Shown here one piece after another: positions 21,948 through 33,460 of a stretch of 64,000 nt of DNA. The notes beneath the pieces were generated by a model. It saw only the letters and a list, made by a program, of their open reading frames with translations. It ran no database searches and was not told where the DNA came from. The position numbers and the translations under genes are program-made. This DNA is from Alentia gelatinosa (Eukaryota > Annelida > Polychaeta > Phyllodocida > Polynoidae). Numbering within the stretch: position 1 is the first letter of the stretch; each line of letters starts with the position of its first letter. The stretch is from the NCBI GenBank assembly GCA_950022655.1, contig OX465587.1:35707153-35771152 (forward strand). Direction: 5' to 3'.

Positions 21948-24900
21948 ATGTCAGTTGAAGAAGAAAAGGAGAGGCTGAGGGGGGAGAGGGGACTCAGGAT
22001 TGGACATCTAAACGCTGCTAGCCTTCTCAGTAAATTTGACCTTATTAAATTGCAACTAACTGATATTTTCGACATAATCTGTATTACTGAGTCAAAGTTG
22101 AATGACAGGATACCAGATGCATTAATTGATCTTAAGGGTTTTTCAAATGTGAGATTGGATAGGATATGGATCGACCCTGCAACGGGGCTGAAAAAAGGTG
22201 GTGGCGGTATTGCTATCTATGTTTCCAACAGATACACTTATCAAATTATGGATAATAATGAATTGAGCTCATCTGTGATTGATTTGGAATCGTTGTGGAT
22301 CAAGGTTCACAGAGAGTCAATGAGAGATGTAATCGTGGCTGCTATATATAGGCCTTGGGAAGGCAACTTGGGAAATGCCATAGAGTTATTGAAAGATAAG
22401 ATTGATATTGTCAACACCGAACAAAACGAATGTACAGTGACTGGTGATTTTAACCTGAATTGGATGAACAAGCAAAACGCCCATGTTAAATCCTTAAAAA
22501 ATTGGATGAACTGTAAAGGCCTCAACCAGGTTATTGAAGACTTTACCCGCTGTACTGATACCTGTAATTCTTGCCTAGATTACGTAATAACTAATGCCAA
22601 ACACATCAAATATTCCGGAGTGCTAGACTTAAATCTGAGTGACCACTGTGTGGTTTATATTGTTTCGGGCCAAAATAAACGAGTCTACGAAAAAATATAT
22701 TTTACTGGTCGATCACACAGAAACTACGACAAAAATACCTTTCAAGATACCTTATCAGGACTAAATTGGGATACCTTTTATAACGAGTCAGATCCAAACA
22801 AATGCTGGAAAATTATGTATGACTACATTATCGAAACTTTAGACAAAATGTGCCCAACTAAGGAATTCAAAATTAATAAAGCAAAGGAAGACTGGGTTAC
22901 AAATGAAATCTTAGAGAGAATAATAGACAAGGATAAGGCCTTAAGGAAATTTAAAAAAACTAAAATAACAGCAGATTATGTAAGGGCTAGATCATTACGA
23001 AATGAGGTTAAACGCTTAATATATAGGGCAAAAGCTACTTATATCAAGAACAAGCTGGATTCATACTCTAAGGATGGGAAAAAATTTTGGAAGGAAATTA
23101 GTAACATCTTACCCACTAGAACTGCTTATTCTCCAATATCTCTTATCGACGAAACTACTAATAGGAAAATTCCACCAGCAGAAACTGCAAGCTATATAAA
23201 TACCTTTTTCTCAAATATAGGGCCAAAGTTAGCAGCAACGAAGAAAAGGGAATGGGTAAACCATATCGATGAAATCAATCCAGATAAAATAATAGAGAGT
23301 ATTGTAATCAATCAAGATGAGTTGTTGAGTGCCATCAAGGAGATAGATGTATGGAAGAGCTCTAATACTGAAGGAATTTCCTCGCGTTTCTTAAAAGATG
23401 CCTTCTTAGTACTTCATGAACAGTTACTTTATTTGTTTAATCAATCCCTAACATCGGGCATATTCCCAGAATCTTGGAAGATGGCCAGAGTCACCCCACT
23501 AAAAAAAGCAGGGAACTCAACCTCAGTTTCTAATCTACGTCCAGTATCCTTATTACCCCTAGTCGGAAAATTAATTGAAAGAGTTGTGCACAATCACCTA
23601 AAAGATTTTTGCGAAAATAATAACATCTTAGAAAATGTACAAGGTGGTTACAGAGAAAATCATTCTACCCTCAACACTAGTGTCATGTTGACTGAAGACT
23701 TGCTCCAAGGTATTAATGAGAAAAAGATATCAATTGTTTGCTTTTTAGACCTATGCAAGGCATTTGATACGGTAAATCATGTTATACTGTTAAATAAGCT
23801 ACATCTTTTAGGCTTTAGAGGCAAAATTTATAACTGGATTAGGAGTTATTTGGTAAACCGTGAACAAACAACCTGTGCAAATGGTGTTATCTCTGAGTCA
23901 CATAAAGTTATATGTGGCGTCCCGCAGGGGTCCATTCTGGGACCCCTATTCTTCATCTTGTATATCAACGATATTACTAAATCCTTACGAAATGCAAAAG
24001 CCCTTTTATATGCAGACGATACGGCTATTTATCTCACTGGGAACGATATTCACTCACTTTATCAGCAAATGCAGTTGGAACTAAATTATATAGTAAATTG
24101 GTGCGATGAGAACAGGTTGACAGTCAATGCCAAAAAAACAAAATATATGTTTTTTGGGTCTTCACATGCTATTGCAAAAATTGTATACCAACCTCTTTAT
24201 ATGAATGATCAAGTTTTGGATCATGTTTTCCATTTCAAGTATCTTGGCTTTACATTGGACCAATACCTAAATTTCAATAAGCACCTAGAAGGTACTATTA
24301 ACCCTTTAAGGGCGAATGATGCCTTGAGGCATCATCCAGGCCAGGGCGAATGATGCCTTGAGGCATCATCCGGCCCAGGGCGAATGATGCTTTGAGGCAT
24401 CATTTCTCCAAAATCTTCAAAATCGTTTTTAACAAAATATAATAGAGAAACATTATTCAAATTTTCACAGAATGTATGTATGATACCATTATTAGTATTT
24501 CTATTCAAAATAAATAAAATATTTAAGATTATATATCATATCCCGTGATTAAACAATTAAATTGTGGTTTTTAACGATTGTGTGCCCGTCCCCTAGCGGT
24601 ATAAAGTGTCACCAGCACCCGTCCTGCAGGCAGTAGCTTGGCCACAGGCACTTGTCCTTAAAGGGTTAATAAAGTTGCAAATAATTTATATATTCTTAAA
24701 AAAATCAGAAAGTACCTCGATGTAAAAACTGCATTATTGCTATATAAAACAATGGTTCTCCCCTATTATGATTATGGAAATGTTATGACTTACGGTAGCC
24801 GACAAGATTTAAAAGACCAGTTACAAATTAAGCAAAATCTGGGCTTACGAATGTGCTTAAAACAAGATAAATTTTCAAATGTTGTACAGCTTCACAGAGA

Positions 24901-25189
24901 TGCAAGAACTCCCTTGTTAAAAGATAGAATCGACATGCACTTATTGAACTTCATGTTTAAACTTCAAGATAATGTAAACCTTGTCAAAACGCCAACTAGG
25001 ATAACTAGACAGTTCGATGCGGTTACTTTCAAATTACAGAGACCTCGATGTGAAAAATATAAAACTGGTACACTTTACCATGGTGCTAACCTCTGGAATA
25101 CATATGATCGTAATGACAGAAAAATAACCGATTATAATAGATTTAAACTAAAGCTAAAGCGCAAGGCATTGGACAAGCTATGGTTATAA
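21948..25189 (+). pseudogene. LINE ORF2: endonuclease and reverse transcriptase, split by a MITE
   Basis: The first 801-codon part (21948-24353) holds an AP-type endonuclease: HLNAAS near residue 20, ITESKL near 46, GGGGIAIYV, GDFNLNW near 165 and SDHCVVYI near 232. Then comes a LINE reverse transcriptase: FLDLCKAFD near 598, GVPQGSILGPLFF, and the catalytic YADD near 687. At 24298 a TTAA-flanked MITE enters; its first bases add a short foreign tail and a stop. The native frame resumes at 24670 and runs to 25189, ending in the usual R/K-rich C-terminus. Removing the MITE plus one TTAA leaves the reading frame uninterrupted across the joint, so this is a single late lesion. Confidence 0.88.
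24302..24665. mobile_element. piggyBac-like MITE, 364 bp, TTAA target duplication
   Basis: Flanked by TTAA on both sides (24298-24301, 24666-24669). The termini are CCCTTTAAGGG and CCTTAAAGGG, matching piggyBac ends that begin CCC. Near the left end there are three tandem units of 33-34 bp (24308 onward), each with a small palindrome GATGCCTTGAGGCATC. No transposase. It is the lesion that splits LINE ORF2. Confidence 0.8.
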
Positions 25190-25714
25190 TTCTTCTGGAC
25201 GTATGGGGATTTTGCAGAACTTACGCAGTGTTTTTCTCGGGGTGTCCAATGGTCCGCTCTCTTCTAGGCCTTTCCTAGATTTGTTATGATAATCATATGT
25301 ATTGCAGATATATTCGTTTTTGAGCTATGTATCAACCTGATTATTTTCTCTTTTTCATTTATATCGGCGCCTTTATTGCGTAATCATGTTATGGTCATTT
25401 AGTAAAATACTTTAAATTGACGCCACTCGCACAAAACAATGACCCGATAAATTATGATGTTACATTGTATATAGGTATTACCTTGACATTATTCATGTGG
25501 TACAAAACACAAAATTAACAAAGGATTTTGTATTTCTTGTTGATTGTACTTGATGTTCTATTGTCTATTTGAAGTATACACTGGCTAAAGCATAGCTAGC
25601 CAGCCGATCAATTGTAAGGTTGTGACTGCCTCTGTGATCAGTCCAGCTATTCGTAGTTGAACAGATGGCAGTATAGAAATGGAAAAAAAAAAAATAAAAA
25701 AAATAAAAAAAATT
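25190..25714 (+). other. LINE 3' UTR and A-rich tail
   Basis: Non-coding, AT-rich, ending in an adenine tract with AAAAAAAT units (25682-25714). The recombinase codons resume at once on the other side. Confidence 0.7.
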
Positions 25715-25715
25715 T

Positions 25716-26015
25716 CATAACCTCAAATAAAGAAGGCTTATTTGGCCTAATGCTGTTTTCCACGCAAAATAAAGTCCATTTCTTCAAAGATACATCATAT
25801 TGTTTTTTAGTGGAGACTCTCCAGGACTGCATAAACAGCTCCGCCGTCTCGTCATCCAAACCCTGGGCAGTCAATGCCCGTTTTATATCAACCATGCAGC
25901 AAGGCGTAGGGGCCACAGATCTCCCGACACCGGATCCCTCAGGCTGATCCGTCCTAAGTCCAGTCTCCTCTTGGCCGTCCGCCTCAGGAGGCCTTCCCAA
26001 GGTTGCGCCTCCCAC
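25716..26015 (-). pseudogene. DIRS tyrosine recombinase, N-terminal part (cut by LINE)
   Basis: Minus-strand frame with SWRVSTKKQYDVSLKKWTLF and the SAM-like core-binding segment KPSLFEVMKF, typical of DIRS recombinase starts. It stops abruptly at the LINE tail. The next native codons (LTNFASFLHKQG) lie at 19140 and below. It continues in phase from the RNase H region upstream (25883-26392). Confidence 0.75.
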
Positions 26016-26392
26016 GACGGCGTAACCAAGATGCCCTCTGCCACATCCTTCCGGGCCTTCTGAAGAACTCTGAGAGCCAGCCTGAAAGGTGGGAAAGCAT
26101 AAAACCCATCAGTCCATTTGCATGAAAAGGCATCAATGAATTCCGCCCCCGGATCCGGGTGCCAACTACAAAAACGAGGCAGCTTAGCAGTAAGTCGCGA
26201 TGCAAATATATCAATACAACAGGGTCCTAACTTCTTGATTATCAGATCAAAGGTTTCATCAGGTAATTCCCATTCCGATGTAAAACAAGCTCGAGACTCC
26301 CCATCAGCTTCTACATTCTTTATTCCTGGTATGTGAGCAGCTATAACCCAGAAGGACTGTTTCTCACACATGTCCCAGATGTCCTTTGCCAC
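25883..26392 (-). pseudogene. DIRS RNase H tail and linker (frameshifted from RT)
   Basis: KDIWDMCEKQSFWV, AAHIPGIKNVEADGESR and CIDIFASRL...LPRFCSWHPDPGAE...YAFPPF are hallmarks of the DIRS RNase H C-terminus and the conserved segment after it. The frame differs from the RT ORF: at about 26385 sequence equivalent to the usual GG-T.S..CN.LA region is missing and the frame changes. The break is probably a small deletion. Confidence 0.75.
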
Positions 26393-27767
26393 CGTGGTTC
26401 ACATAGGCTACCGCCGTGGTGTTGTCTGATAAACAGCGAATTGTAGTGTGTGACAATGACTTTGCAAAACACCGAAGACCAAAAGCCACAGCTAGCGTTT
26501 CCTTTACATTAATATGTAACTCTTTTTCTTCCAAAGACCATTGTCCTCCCGTGGAGGTACCATCATGCCAAACTGCCCCCCAACCTGTGTCGGAGGCATC
26601 CGTTGTCAAAGTATACCGAGGTGACCGCACCCTGATATCCTTGAACCCATTGTCAATGTTCTTTTGCCACCAGTCAATATCCTCTAGACCAGCCTCAGAA
26701 ATATCCATGACTCTCTCATAGTTCCCCCTCTCTTTTTTCAAAGCCAGAATTTTATCCCTTTCCAGCCTCCTATAATGCGCCTCACCAAACTCAACACCTT
26801 TGGAATAGTCCACCATCAGACCAATCAGACTGGCTACTTGTCTGATCTTTACACGTGAACCAAACCCCAAAGACCTCGCCTGGTCATGGAATTTTTGCAG
26901 CTTAGCGACCGTGGGGGAGACCGTCATTCGAGCGGTGTCAATTACATAACCCAGAAAAACAAGTCTCTTAGTGGGCTCAGTAACACTCTTACTCCTGTGA
27001 ACCTTGAAACCCAGTTTCACAAGCAGGTTCAAAAGAGCACGAATAGTAATTTGACAGCGCTGCTCCGTTTCTGCCATAATGAAGGTGTCATCTATATAAC
27101 CAAACACCGAGTGTCCCTGCCTCTGTAAAAACGCAAAGACAGCCTTCAAGATCCTGGTAAACATTCTAGGTGCCTGAGCCAAGCCGTTAGGCAGGCAGGT
27201 GTATTGGTACAAAAAACCCTGCCACTCAAACCTCAAATATTTCCTATGGTCAACACGAATGGGTATCGAATAATATGCATCTGACAGATCCAAAGACCCC
27301 ATGAAAGCTCCTTCATGGACCATATCAAGAGCCGTCTGTAACGTCTCCATCTTAAAATGTTTGTAAGCGACCGAGTCATTTAATTCAGACAAATCCAAAA
27401 TCATACGCGAAGTACCATTTGGCTTAGGCCTCAGAAAAACATTAGACACGTATTGCCCCTCCACAGGTCTACATTTCTCTACAATGCCCCTGTCTAGCAG
27501 CTCAGCAACTACAACACTGAGATTCAGTCTAGCTTCTTTAGACAGAACAAAAGGCCTCGGCAGCTCACTTTGTACTGGGAGCTCATCAAAATCAATAGAG
27601 GCACCTTTCACACAGTCAATGATGTAAGAATCATGTGTAATTTCTAGCCATTCCAAAACATGGTAACGAGTACCCCCTGGCAAGAAAGTACCAAAGTCAG
27701 GCGAACAGAAGGAGTCACTCACCTGTGGCTTATTTACTGTGACCCCTTCCGATGAAAACCCTGCCAT
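26364..27767 (-). pseudogene. DIRS reverse transcriptase / RNase H
   Basis: 467 codons from ATG at 27767, overlapping the gag-like ORF by 34 nt in the -1 frame. RT motifs: LDLSDAYYSIPI, LPNGLAQAPRMF and YIDDTFIM (catalytic YIDD). RNase H motifs: TTDASDTGWGAVW, HINVKETLAV and LSDNTTAVAYVNHGG, then the frame is lost. DIRS RTs copy the element's RNA into a circular DNA that the tyrosine recombinase inserts. Intact up to the RNase H break. Confidence 0.85.
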
Positions 27768-28687
27768 GAGCGGTTGTAAGGCTTGTCCTTAGGCTTGTCG
27801 TTGCGCCACTTTGGCTTGAACTGTTTGTTCCGCCCTTTATAGCCAAAGTCTTTCTTGAAAAACTCTTTCCTGTCAGACTGGTCAAAACGTTTCTTTGACA
27901 TCTTGTCTGCTTGTCGAATTTCATCCTCTGCCTTTTTCATGGCACCATTCAGATCTTCACCCCCCAACCAATCCTGGGTAGCGGGATTATCTTCAGACAA
28001 AAGATTCCCCCACTTCTTGTCCAAGTTAAGTTTGAGGAGGTATCTGCGAGTAAAAGTTGTGTCAGACATGGCCCATGACAGCATCAAGTTACTGTCCATT
28101 AAGCCCACATAGGACTTCGCCAGTGCTGGCGCTTTCTCCCGAATCTCCGCATCGGGATTCCCCTTGGCCCACTGCTTCAAGTCAAAAAGCGTCTGGGATT
28201 GAATTGCTACAGCTGACATAGCCCCAACAATATTCTGTTGCGTGTCTGCAAGATACTTGTCCACATACAAAGAATCCTTCGAAGAGATTCGGCTGAAAAC
28301 TTTATTCAGCTTCGGCACTTTGAGCGTAGTCGCGTTTGCCGGCCGCGGATAGAGTTCCCTCTTGTCCCGCACAACATCCTTCTGTAATGGCGGACCAACC
28401 ACACGTGACAAAGTGCGAACCACCATTTCTGAAACTTCTGGGCCCGTCTTGTCCTCAGCATTAGTGATATGACAGAGACCCTCATGATAATCATCTGCCA
28501 CGTCCTTTTGGCCGTCCTTGGGAAGTGAAGAAGACTGTCCACACTCTAAATCTTCATTCGAAGAGTCCGAGTCAACATGACTGACAGCACCGGACGAGGC
28601 AGCCGGCGTGGTCGCACGCTTACGCTCCCTCTCATCGAGCATGATGGTTAGCATCTCTCGGAACTCATCCATCTGTGTCACAGACAT
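27734..28687 (-). CDS. DIRS gag-like protein
   Basis: 317 codons from ATG at 28687. Serine- and charge-rich N-terminus, a helical middle (NKVFSRISSKDSLYVDKYLAD...), and a very basic, K/F/G-rich C-terminus (KEFFKKDFGYKGRNKQFKP) suited to nucleic acid binding. No zinc knuckle, as is usual for DIRS gag-like ORFs. Position and composition, rather than a domain match, support the call. It appears intact. Confidence 0.65.
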   Translation of the reverse strand: MSVTQMDEFREMLTIMLDERERKRATTPAASSGAVSHVDSDSSNEDLECGQSSSLPKDGQKDVADDYHEGLCHITNAEDKTGPEVSEMVVRTLSRVVGPPLQKDVVRDKRELYPRPANATTLKVPKLNKVFSRISSKDSLYVDKYLADTQQNIVGAMSAVAIQSQTLFDLKQWAKGNPDAEIREKAPALAKSYVGLMDSNLMLSWAMSDTTFTRRYLLKLNLDKKWGNLLSEDNPATQDWLGGEDLNGAMKKAEDEIRQADKMSKKRFDQSDRKEFFKKDFGYKGRNKQFKPKWRNDKPKDKPYNRSWQGFHRKGSQ

Positions 28688-29127
28688 AGCCGAACTTTGA
28701 TGTCAAGTTTGAGGCTCTAGTCTCACAATCTCCTCTTGCCCTTGTCAGGCCGGAGAATCAGATTTCTCAGTAGTTTTAGCCTTACTGGCCGCCCTCTTCG
28801 GGCACGTCCTATCCCCTTGTGTCTCCGCCATGTTGGAAAAACACAGAAAGACAGAGTCACGCGGTCCCAACCAAAAATTTGGTCTAAACACGGGAACCGG
28901 AGAACTGTCCAAAAAACAACTGCTCCACGCACGATGGTGAAGACTTAAGTCGTTAAAAAGGGATGTTTGTACGAAAAAACTCCACACGTAAATCCTCCAA
29001 AAACAGCCACAAAGACCGTTACGAAACAAAACACTGCCAACAAGCGTACCAGCAAGTTGCCACTGCTGGTACCCGGCGAGAGCCGTATCTCTGTTGGCAT
29101 CCGACGACCAGCAACATGAGATAGACT
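28688..29127 (-). other. DIRS 5' leader and right inverted terminus
   Basis: A 440-nt leader between the inverted terminus (29088-29127) and the gag-like ATG. Next to the terminus, 29065-29095 carries the block shared in inverse orientation with the 18020-18302 hairpin spacer. No other ORF. Confidence 0.6.
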
Positions 29128-29434
29128 CTCAGATATATGTTATTTTGTATTGGCGATTTCAGAGATCGCCACCTTGACTCGCTCCGGATTGATCCAGAGA
29201 ACAGGTAAATCTTGGCGGCGAGCATCTTCGTTATTTATACCGCCCTCAGCCCTCGCCTTCTGGCATGTGTAACCGGGAGAACCAGCGCGTAGTTATCAAA
29301 TACATCCACACTATCCTAGTTACCGTACAATGACTGGTGTAATATGATGATGTGAACCATGTTCTCAGCTGCAAAGATGAAACGAATCAATGCAAGGTGA
29401 TGTGTGGCGATCTTTAAGTTATGTTGTTACACCT

Positions 29435-29958
29435 TAAGTGGGATTCACACGGTGGGATTCACGTACCTCACGGGCCGTTTTTCTGAGACAAATCCTGTTG
29501 AGATTTAGTACTGGAACCCGATCTCCTCGTGTGGAAGACGCTTTTTGCTGAGACAACTTTTGTCTCTAGCAATTGTCGGCGACAATCACCCTAAACAAGG
29601 AACAGAATCTCATGAAATTTTGACTTTAAACAGGTTTAAAATTTAGAGGGGCATTGTGGTGAGACAAATTTCACACATTCTCCCTCAATCTGTGAGTCTC
29701 AGTTGTCTCAAATAACACCTTTTCATACGGGGAAGTGCCCTGAGGCAGCGACTGTGTACCCTGTGTACCCTGTGTAGGGGTGTATCTATGTACCTGTTAA
29801 GTCTTCCTATGTTAATTGAATCCAACATGTTACCCTGAGACTGTAGAACACCACAATCTGTGAAACTTTGTACCCAGCTGGAAATAGTAGCCGACTGGTG
29901 CAAAGGTGTGAATTACACCAGGCTCAGGTCCATTTCTCCCATCGTGTGAATCCCACTT
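29435..29958. mobile_element. TIR element family C, about 520 bp
   Basis: Begins AAGTGGGATTCACACGGTGGGA and ends TCCCATCGTGTGAATCCCACTT, an inverted repeat of about 22 bp. The interior has repeated TGAGACAA, GCAATTGTCGGCGACAATCACCC and AATCTCATGA motifs that recur in reverse order at 50167-50725. No transposase; a MITE or deletion derivative. Confidence 0.65.
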
Positions 29959-30129
29959 CACTCACATGGTCCACTTTCCCCATGCACAAATTACATGCCA
30001 TCACTGAAACTCGGTCCGAAACAGGGCGGCGTTGATTGAAATAGTTGTATTCTAATTGAATTGAGACGTACATGTCCTGACGGTCGAGATTGAAGACGGT
30101 GATGTTAAGTGTGGAGCCATTATAAAACT

Positions 30130-30986
30130 GGATCCACACGATGTGATTCATGTACCTCACAGGGAGTTTGTCTTTTTTTGTCTTAAAAAAAAAGGTTTTT
30201 TATCTATCCTGCAAGGGTAGTCAGTCAAAAGACCGGTGTGATATACCCTTACAGCACAATAGGGTGATATCTTACAATATGTTGGGTAGTACATCCGTTT
30301 GTCTACTTCTATTAATGAAGTTGAAGGTAAATCCACAAAAACCAGACGAGTTGATCTTAAAGATAGGACGGTTTATTCGGGGTTGTTGTACATCAAAATA
30401 GGGGGCCAAATTCAATACTTGGTCGCAACGTTTCGTCTCAGTTAATGACTTCTTCAGGCAGTATTTATGTAGTACTTCTATTAATGACATATTTGTTGTA
30501 CTAATCACTAACCCTAATTTTCGCCAGTAAAGAGTAAGAGTTATTGAACTAATACATTTCTACCTATACTTTAATCATACAATATCAATAAAGCACATGG
30601 TACGCACCTTCATACTTAGATACAACTTATAATATACTTGTCAAGTTTGTGTTTTTTACCTACTATCCATAGGTCCAGTCTTCATGGATATATTATGAAT
30701 ACCTTTATTCTTCAGAAATACAGTTTAACTTCTCTCTAACATTTGTTGTATACAGCATATAAAGTAAATACAGAGAGTCAAGGTCTACAAAGGTAGACAA
30801 TGTCTGAGAAAAACCTTGATGAGATTCTGTGCTCGAACACAATCTCTTCGTCTAAATTATTGGGTTCTATTTGCCTGAGACATGTTTTCACCTGCAATTG
30901 CTGGCGACATTTACCCTAAAAAGGAACAGAATCTCTTGAGATTCTGAACCCTGTGGGGTACATGAATCCCACCGTGTGAATTCCAC
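30130..30986. mobile_element. TIR element family C, diverged, with internal insertion
   Basis: The left end GGATCCACACGATGTGATTC and right end GAATCCCACCGTGTGAATTCC match family C termini. GCAATTGCTGGCGACATTTACCC near 30893 is the family's inner motif. The middle (about 30200-30740) is unrelated AT-rich sequence with a Penelope-like motif and probably arrived later. Confidence 0.45.
30360..30480 (-). repeat. Penelope-like end fragment with degenerate hammerhead-like core
   Basis: On the minus strand CTGAAGAAGTCATTAACTGA is followed by GACGAAACGTTGCGACC. Penelope-like elements often end in sequences of the form CTGA-GA-stem-GAAACG, relics of a hammerhead ribozyme. The CTGAUGA core is imperfect here (CTGAAGA), so activity is unlikely. 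Family call is tentative. Confidence 0.3.
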
Positions 30987-30989
30987 TAA

Positions 30990-33195
30990 ATGTCCATTCT
31001 CCGGGAAGACTATATAGACGGAACCAAGACGGTTTCTCTGGGTTGGTAAGTGATGGTGACGTCGGCAATAAAGGCTCTATCCATTGCACAAAGGATAGTC
31101 CAGAAACAAGAGTTAAAGACAAAATAGCACACTGCGCCGCTCCAGTTTATTGCTCCGCAAAACCTGTCTCTACAATATTGGACTCTTTACAATCTTAGGA
31201 TTTTAAGATGTTCCCTTCGCGCCTTTTTTCCGGGCGATGTATTACTACTCAAGGTAGTATAGTTCCTATCAGTATAGTATATCTTAGTAGTTTTCACAGT
31301 AAGATGTGTAAATGACATTGAAAGATTTGTTCACCTTTCTTTTTTCACCTCATTATACCTTTATCCTGGACTACTGCCAACTACCAGCTTGTTATATCCG
31401 ACACTTGAAACTACGTTTCGCACATTGTTCTCCCTCATTTCTACAACTAATAACTCACTCCCTCTCCTCTCAAATTCATATTGATCTATATTCCCTTACC
31501 TCCGACTACCCTTGACCTTTGTCTTTAAACATGGCTGAGTCTCTTCCCTCATTGTTCCCACTGACATTCTTTATTTGATAGATCATTAATGGTGGACCAT
31601 ATGTTCTATCAACTGCTGCCTCGCTCACATCCATTCCCACTTGTTCATACCTCCGGATCCTCATCATTTCACATCATATGACACTGCTGTCCCTAGAACC
31701 AGTCTTTCACTTTTTACAGTTAAACTTACTCAAACACTTATCTTCAAGATTCTCATAATGCCCATCCTCCATCCTCTGCCCCCCTTTTCATCCATCTCAC
31801 CCATCACCCTTCCCACTGCCCTGTCCTTTGATTCCTTTAGGTGTGTTTCCATTAACAGATTATTGCCTTCTGATATGCGGTTGGGAATTACGGAGCGATC
31901 ATTTGAGACTGGACAACATCGGCAAATGGAAACAAGTGAAACGGCAAATCTTTCAATCACCAAAAAATATGCCTTCCTGACATCAGTGATGTTCAAGATA
32001 TAGGCTGGTAGAAAAGCAACAATTCACACCCAGGGAATACATGGCCAGTGAAACATAACACTAACGACTACCCTCACAACCCCCACCGACTAGCAGTCAG
32101 TAGCCACCTCTGAGTGACTTTCAACAGAACTCTGTGTATACGGCACATAGCCTATGATCCATGGGGGCTGTCATGACGCCCCCCCCGAGTAGGTGTTCTT
32201 CACTAATGGAGGTGAAAAAACAGGTGTTCTTTACTAATGGAGGTGCAAAAGAAGTGAGTGATAATTGGGAGGTGTCACAACTCTAGCCTTCCTCACATAT
32301 CTATATAAAGTGTTCCATGTGGAACGTATCAAGTCTTGGGTTTAATTATTATGTCATCCTGCTCTGGGATTGGTGTAAAGCGTCAAGGGAACCATGGTAA
32401 AACATTGAAAGGCAGTTGAATTTCATAAGAACAAAGAGCCAGAATATAGATCCGGCCCCCAATGGGCCTGCCATACTGCTGGCCACCTAGTGACTGCTTC
32501 ATGAACTAACAATGGCCCTGTCCCCTATACTTTGTGTTCTACTTATTCTTGATTACCACCGGATTGTATCTGAAAAACTCAAAATTTGAGATGATACTAC
32601 TTCTAAATAAAAAGATTAAAATTAAAAAAATTAAAAACTCAAATAACAAGTGCTGTTTTTGTCAGCCAGTAGAAACTTCACCCTACACCCTTCCTGCTAT
32701 GGCCTGCTGCCCCGTCCTTTAATGCATTTGTCCTCACCTACCATCACCCGACACGGTCCGGTCCTACTCTGCCCTTGGCCGTGCCCTCCGCCTCCCACGA
32801 CTCCTATTGATTTAACTCCTCTTCTCCCGGTGAAAGACAAATACGAAACGGTCTGTGAGAAAGGCGCACTGTGTCTCACAGACGGCGCCACTGTCGCTCC
32901 GGGCCCTGTGGCCAGAGATTCCGCGCATGCGCCGAGGCTGCTGGTTAGTTTTTTCGCTGGTTCCTGCTGGCGTTTTCTCGGCGTGTTAAAAACGCCGGGC
33001 GGGCGTTGATTGCTGTTACTGTCGAAGCAGACGACAATCAGCTATTAAAAGTTCCCGTCTACCCCTGGCCCCCTGGTGAGCGCAGGAAAAACGTGACGGC
33101 ATGACAATGACTCTGGTAGAGACAAAAAAAAATACATGGAAAAATTGGCCTCCTCTGATACATTGTAGGTTTTTTACGCAGGAATGAAATCAAGG
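30990..33195. other. Non-coding stretch, no supported gene
   Basis: Includes a local duplication (TAGGTGTTCTTCACTAATGGAGG, 32190-32250) and a GC-rich patch at 32880-33060 with an NRF1-like GCGCATGCGC at about 32923. Short frames on both strands lack domains. Confidence 0.45.
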
Positions 33196-33199
33196 GAGA

Positions 33200-33460
33200 C
33201 AAATGACGTCACAAAACAGTTGGAGAGCTTCGCGCCTTTAAGAGTAGTTGCCTGATGGGCGTTGAGGAGAACCAATGAGATTGTCAGCGTGTGCACGTTA
33301 CAACGCATAGACTAATCATATTCTGGTCCTACCGTCACGTGATATGCCACAAGCCAATCAGATTCACCCTGGTTTGGTGATGCTTTCTTAAGCAACCGCA
33401 GACACAGGCACCTGATGCATCTTACACCAATCACAAGCTGGGTTTTGGACCACGTGACCC
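33200..33460. promoter_or_regulatory. Promoter-like block: CRE, three CCAAT boxes, two CACGTG E-boxes
   Basis: TGACGTCA (33204-33211), an E2F-like TTCGCGCC (33227), CCAAT at 33272, 33354 and 33427, and CACGTG at 33336 and 33451 lie within 260 bp. Spaced CCAAT boxes with CRE and E-box sites are usual in animal promoters. No exon was recognised on either side before the provirus at 34134. Confidence 0.4.

Larger units (their letters stand above)
19141..25714 (+). mobile_element. CR1/Jockey-like LINE with three ORFs, inserted in DIRS recombinase
   Basis: The LINE starts right after the recombinase codons at 19140 (5' UTR ATATAAAAGATGGCCGCG, like many LINE starts). It ends in an A-rich tail with AAAAAAAT units (25682-25714). 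Order: ORF1 (coiled coil, RRM-like, NADAR), an SGNH-esterase-like ORF, then ORF2 (APE endonuclease plus reverse transcriptase), and a 3' UTR of about 520 bp. Orientation is opposite to the host DIRS. I could not find a clear target-site duplication. ORF1 and the esterase ORF are open. ORF2 is interrupted only by the TTAA-flanked MITE. The clade is assigned from domain layout only. Confidence 0.85.
18302..29127 (-). mobile_element. DIRS-like tyrosine-recombinase retrotransposon, broken, with nested LINE
   Basis: About 40 bp at 18302-18341 (AGTCTATCTCATGTTGCTGG onward) is inverted exactly at 29088-29127, giving inverted termini. On the minus strand the order is gag-like ORF, RT plus RNase H, then tyrosine recombinase, the DIRS order, with no integrase or aspartic protease. 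The recombinase is split by the LINE at 19141-25714. RT-RH carries a frameshift near 26385 and the recombinase a stop/frameshift near 18715, so this copy cannot move on its own proteins. Confidence 0.8.
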
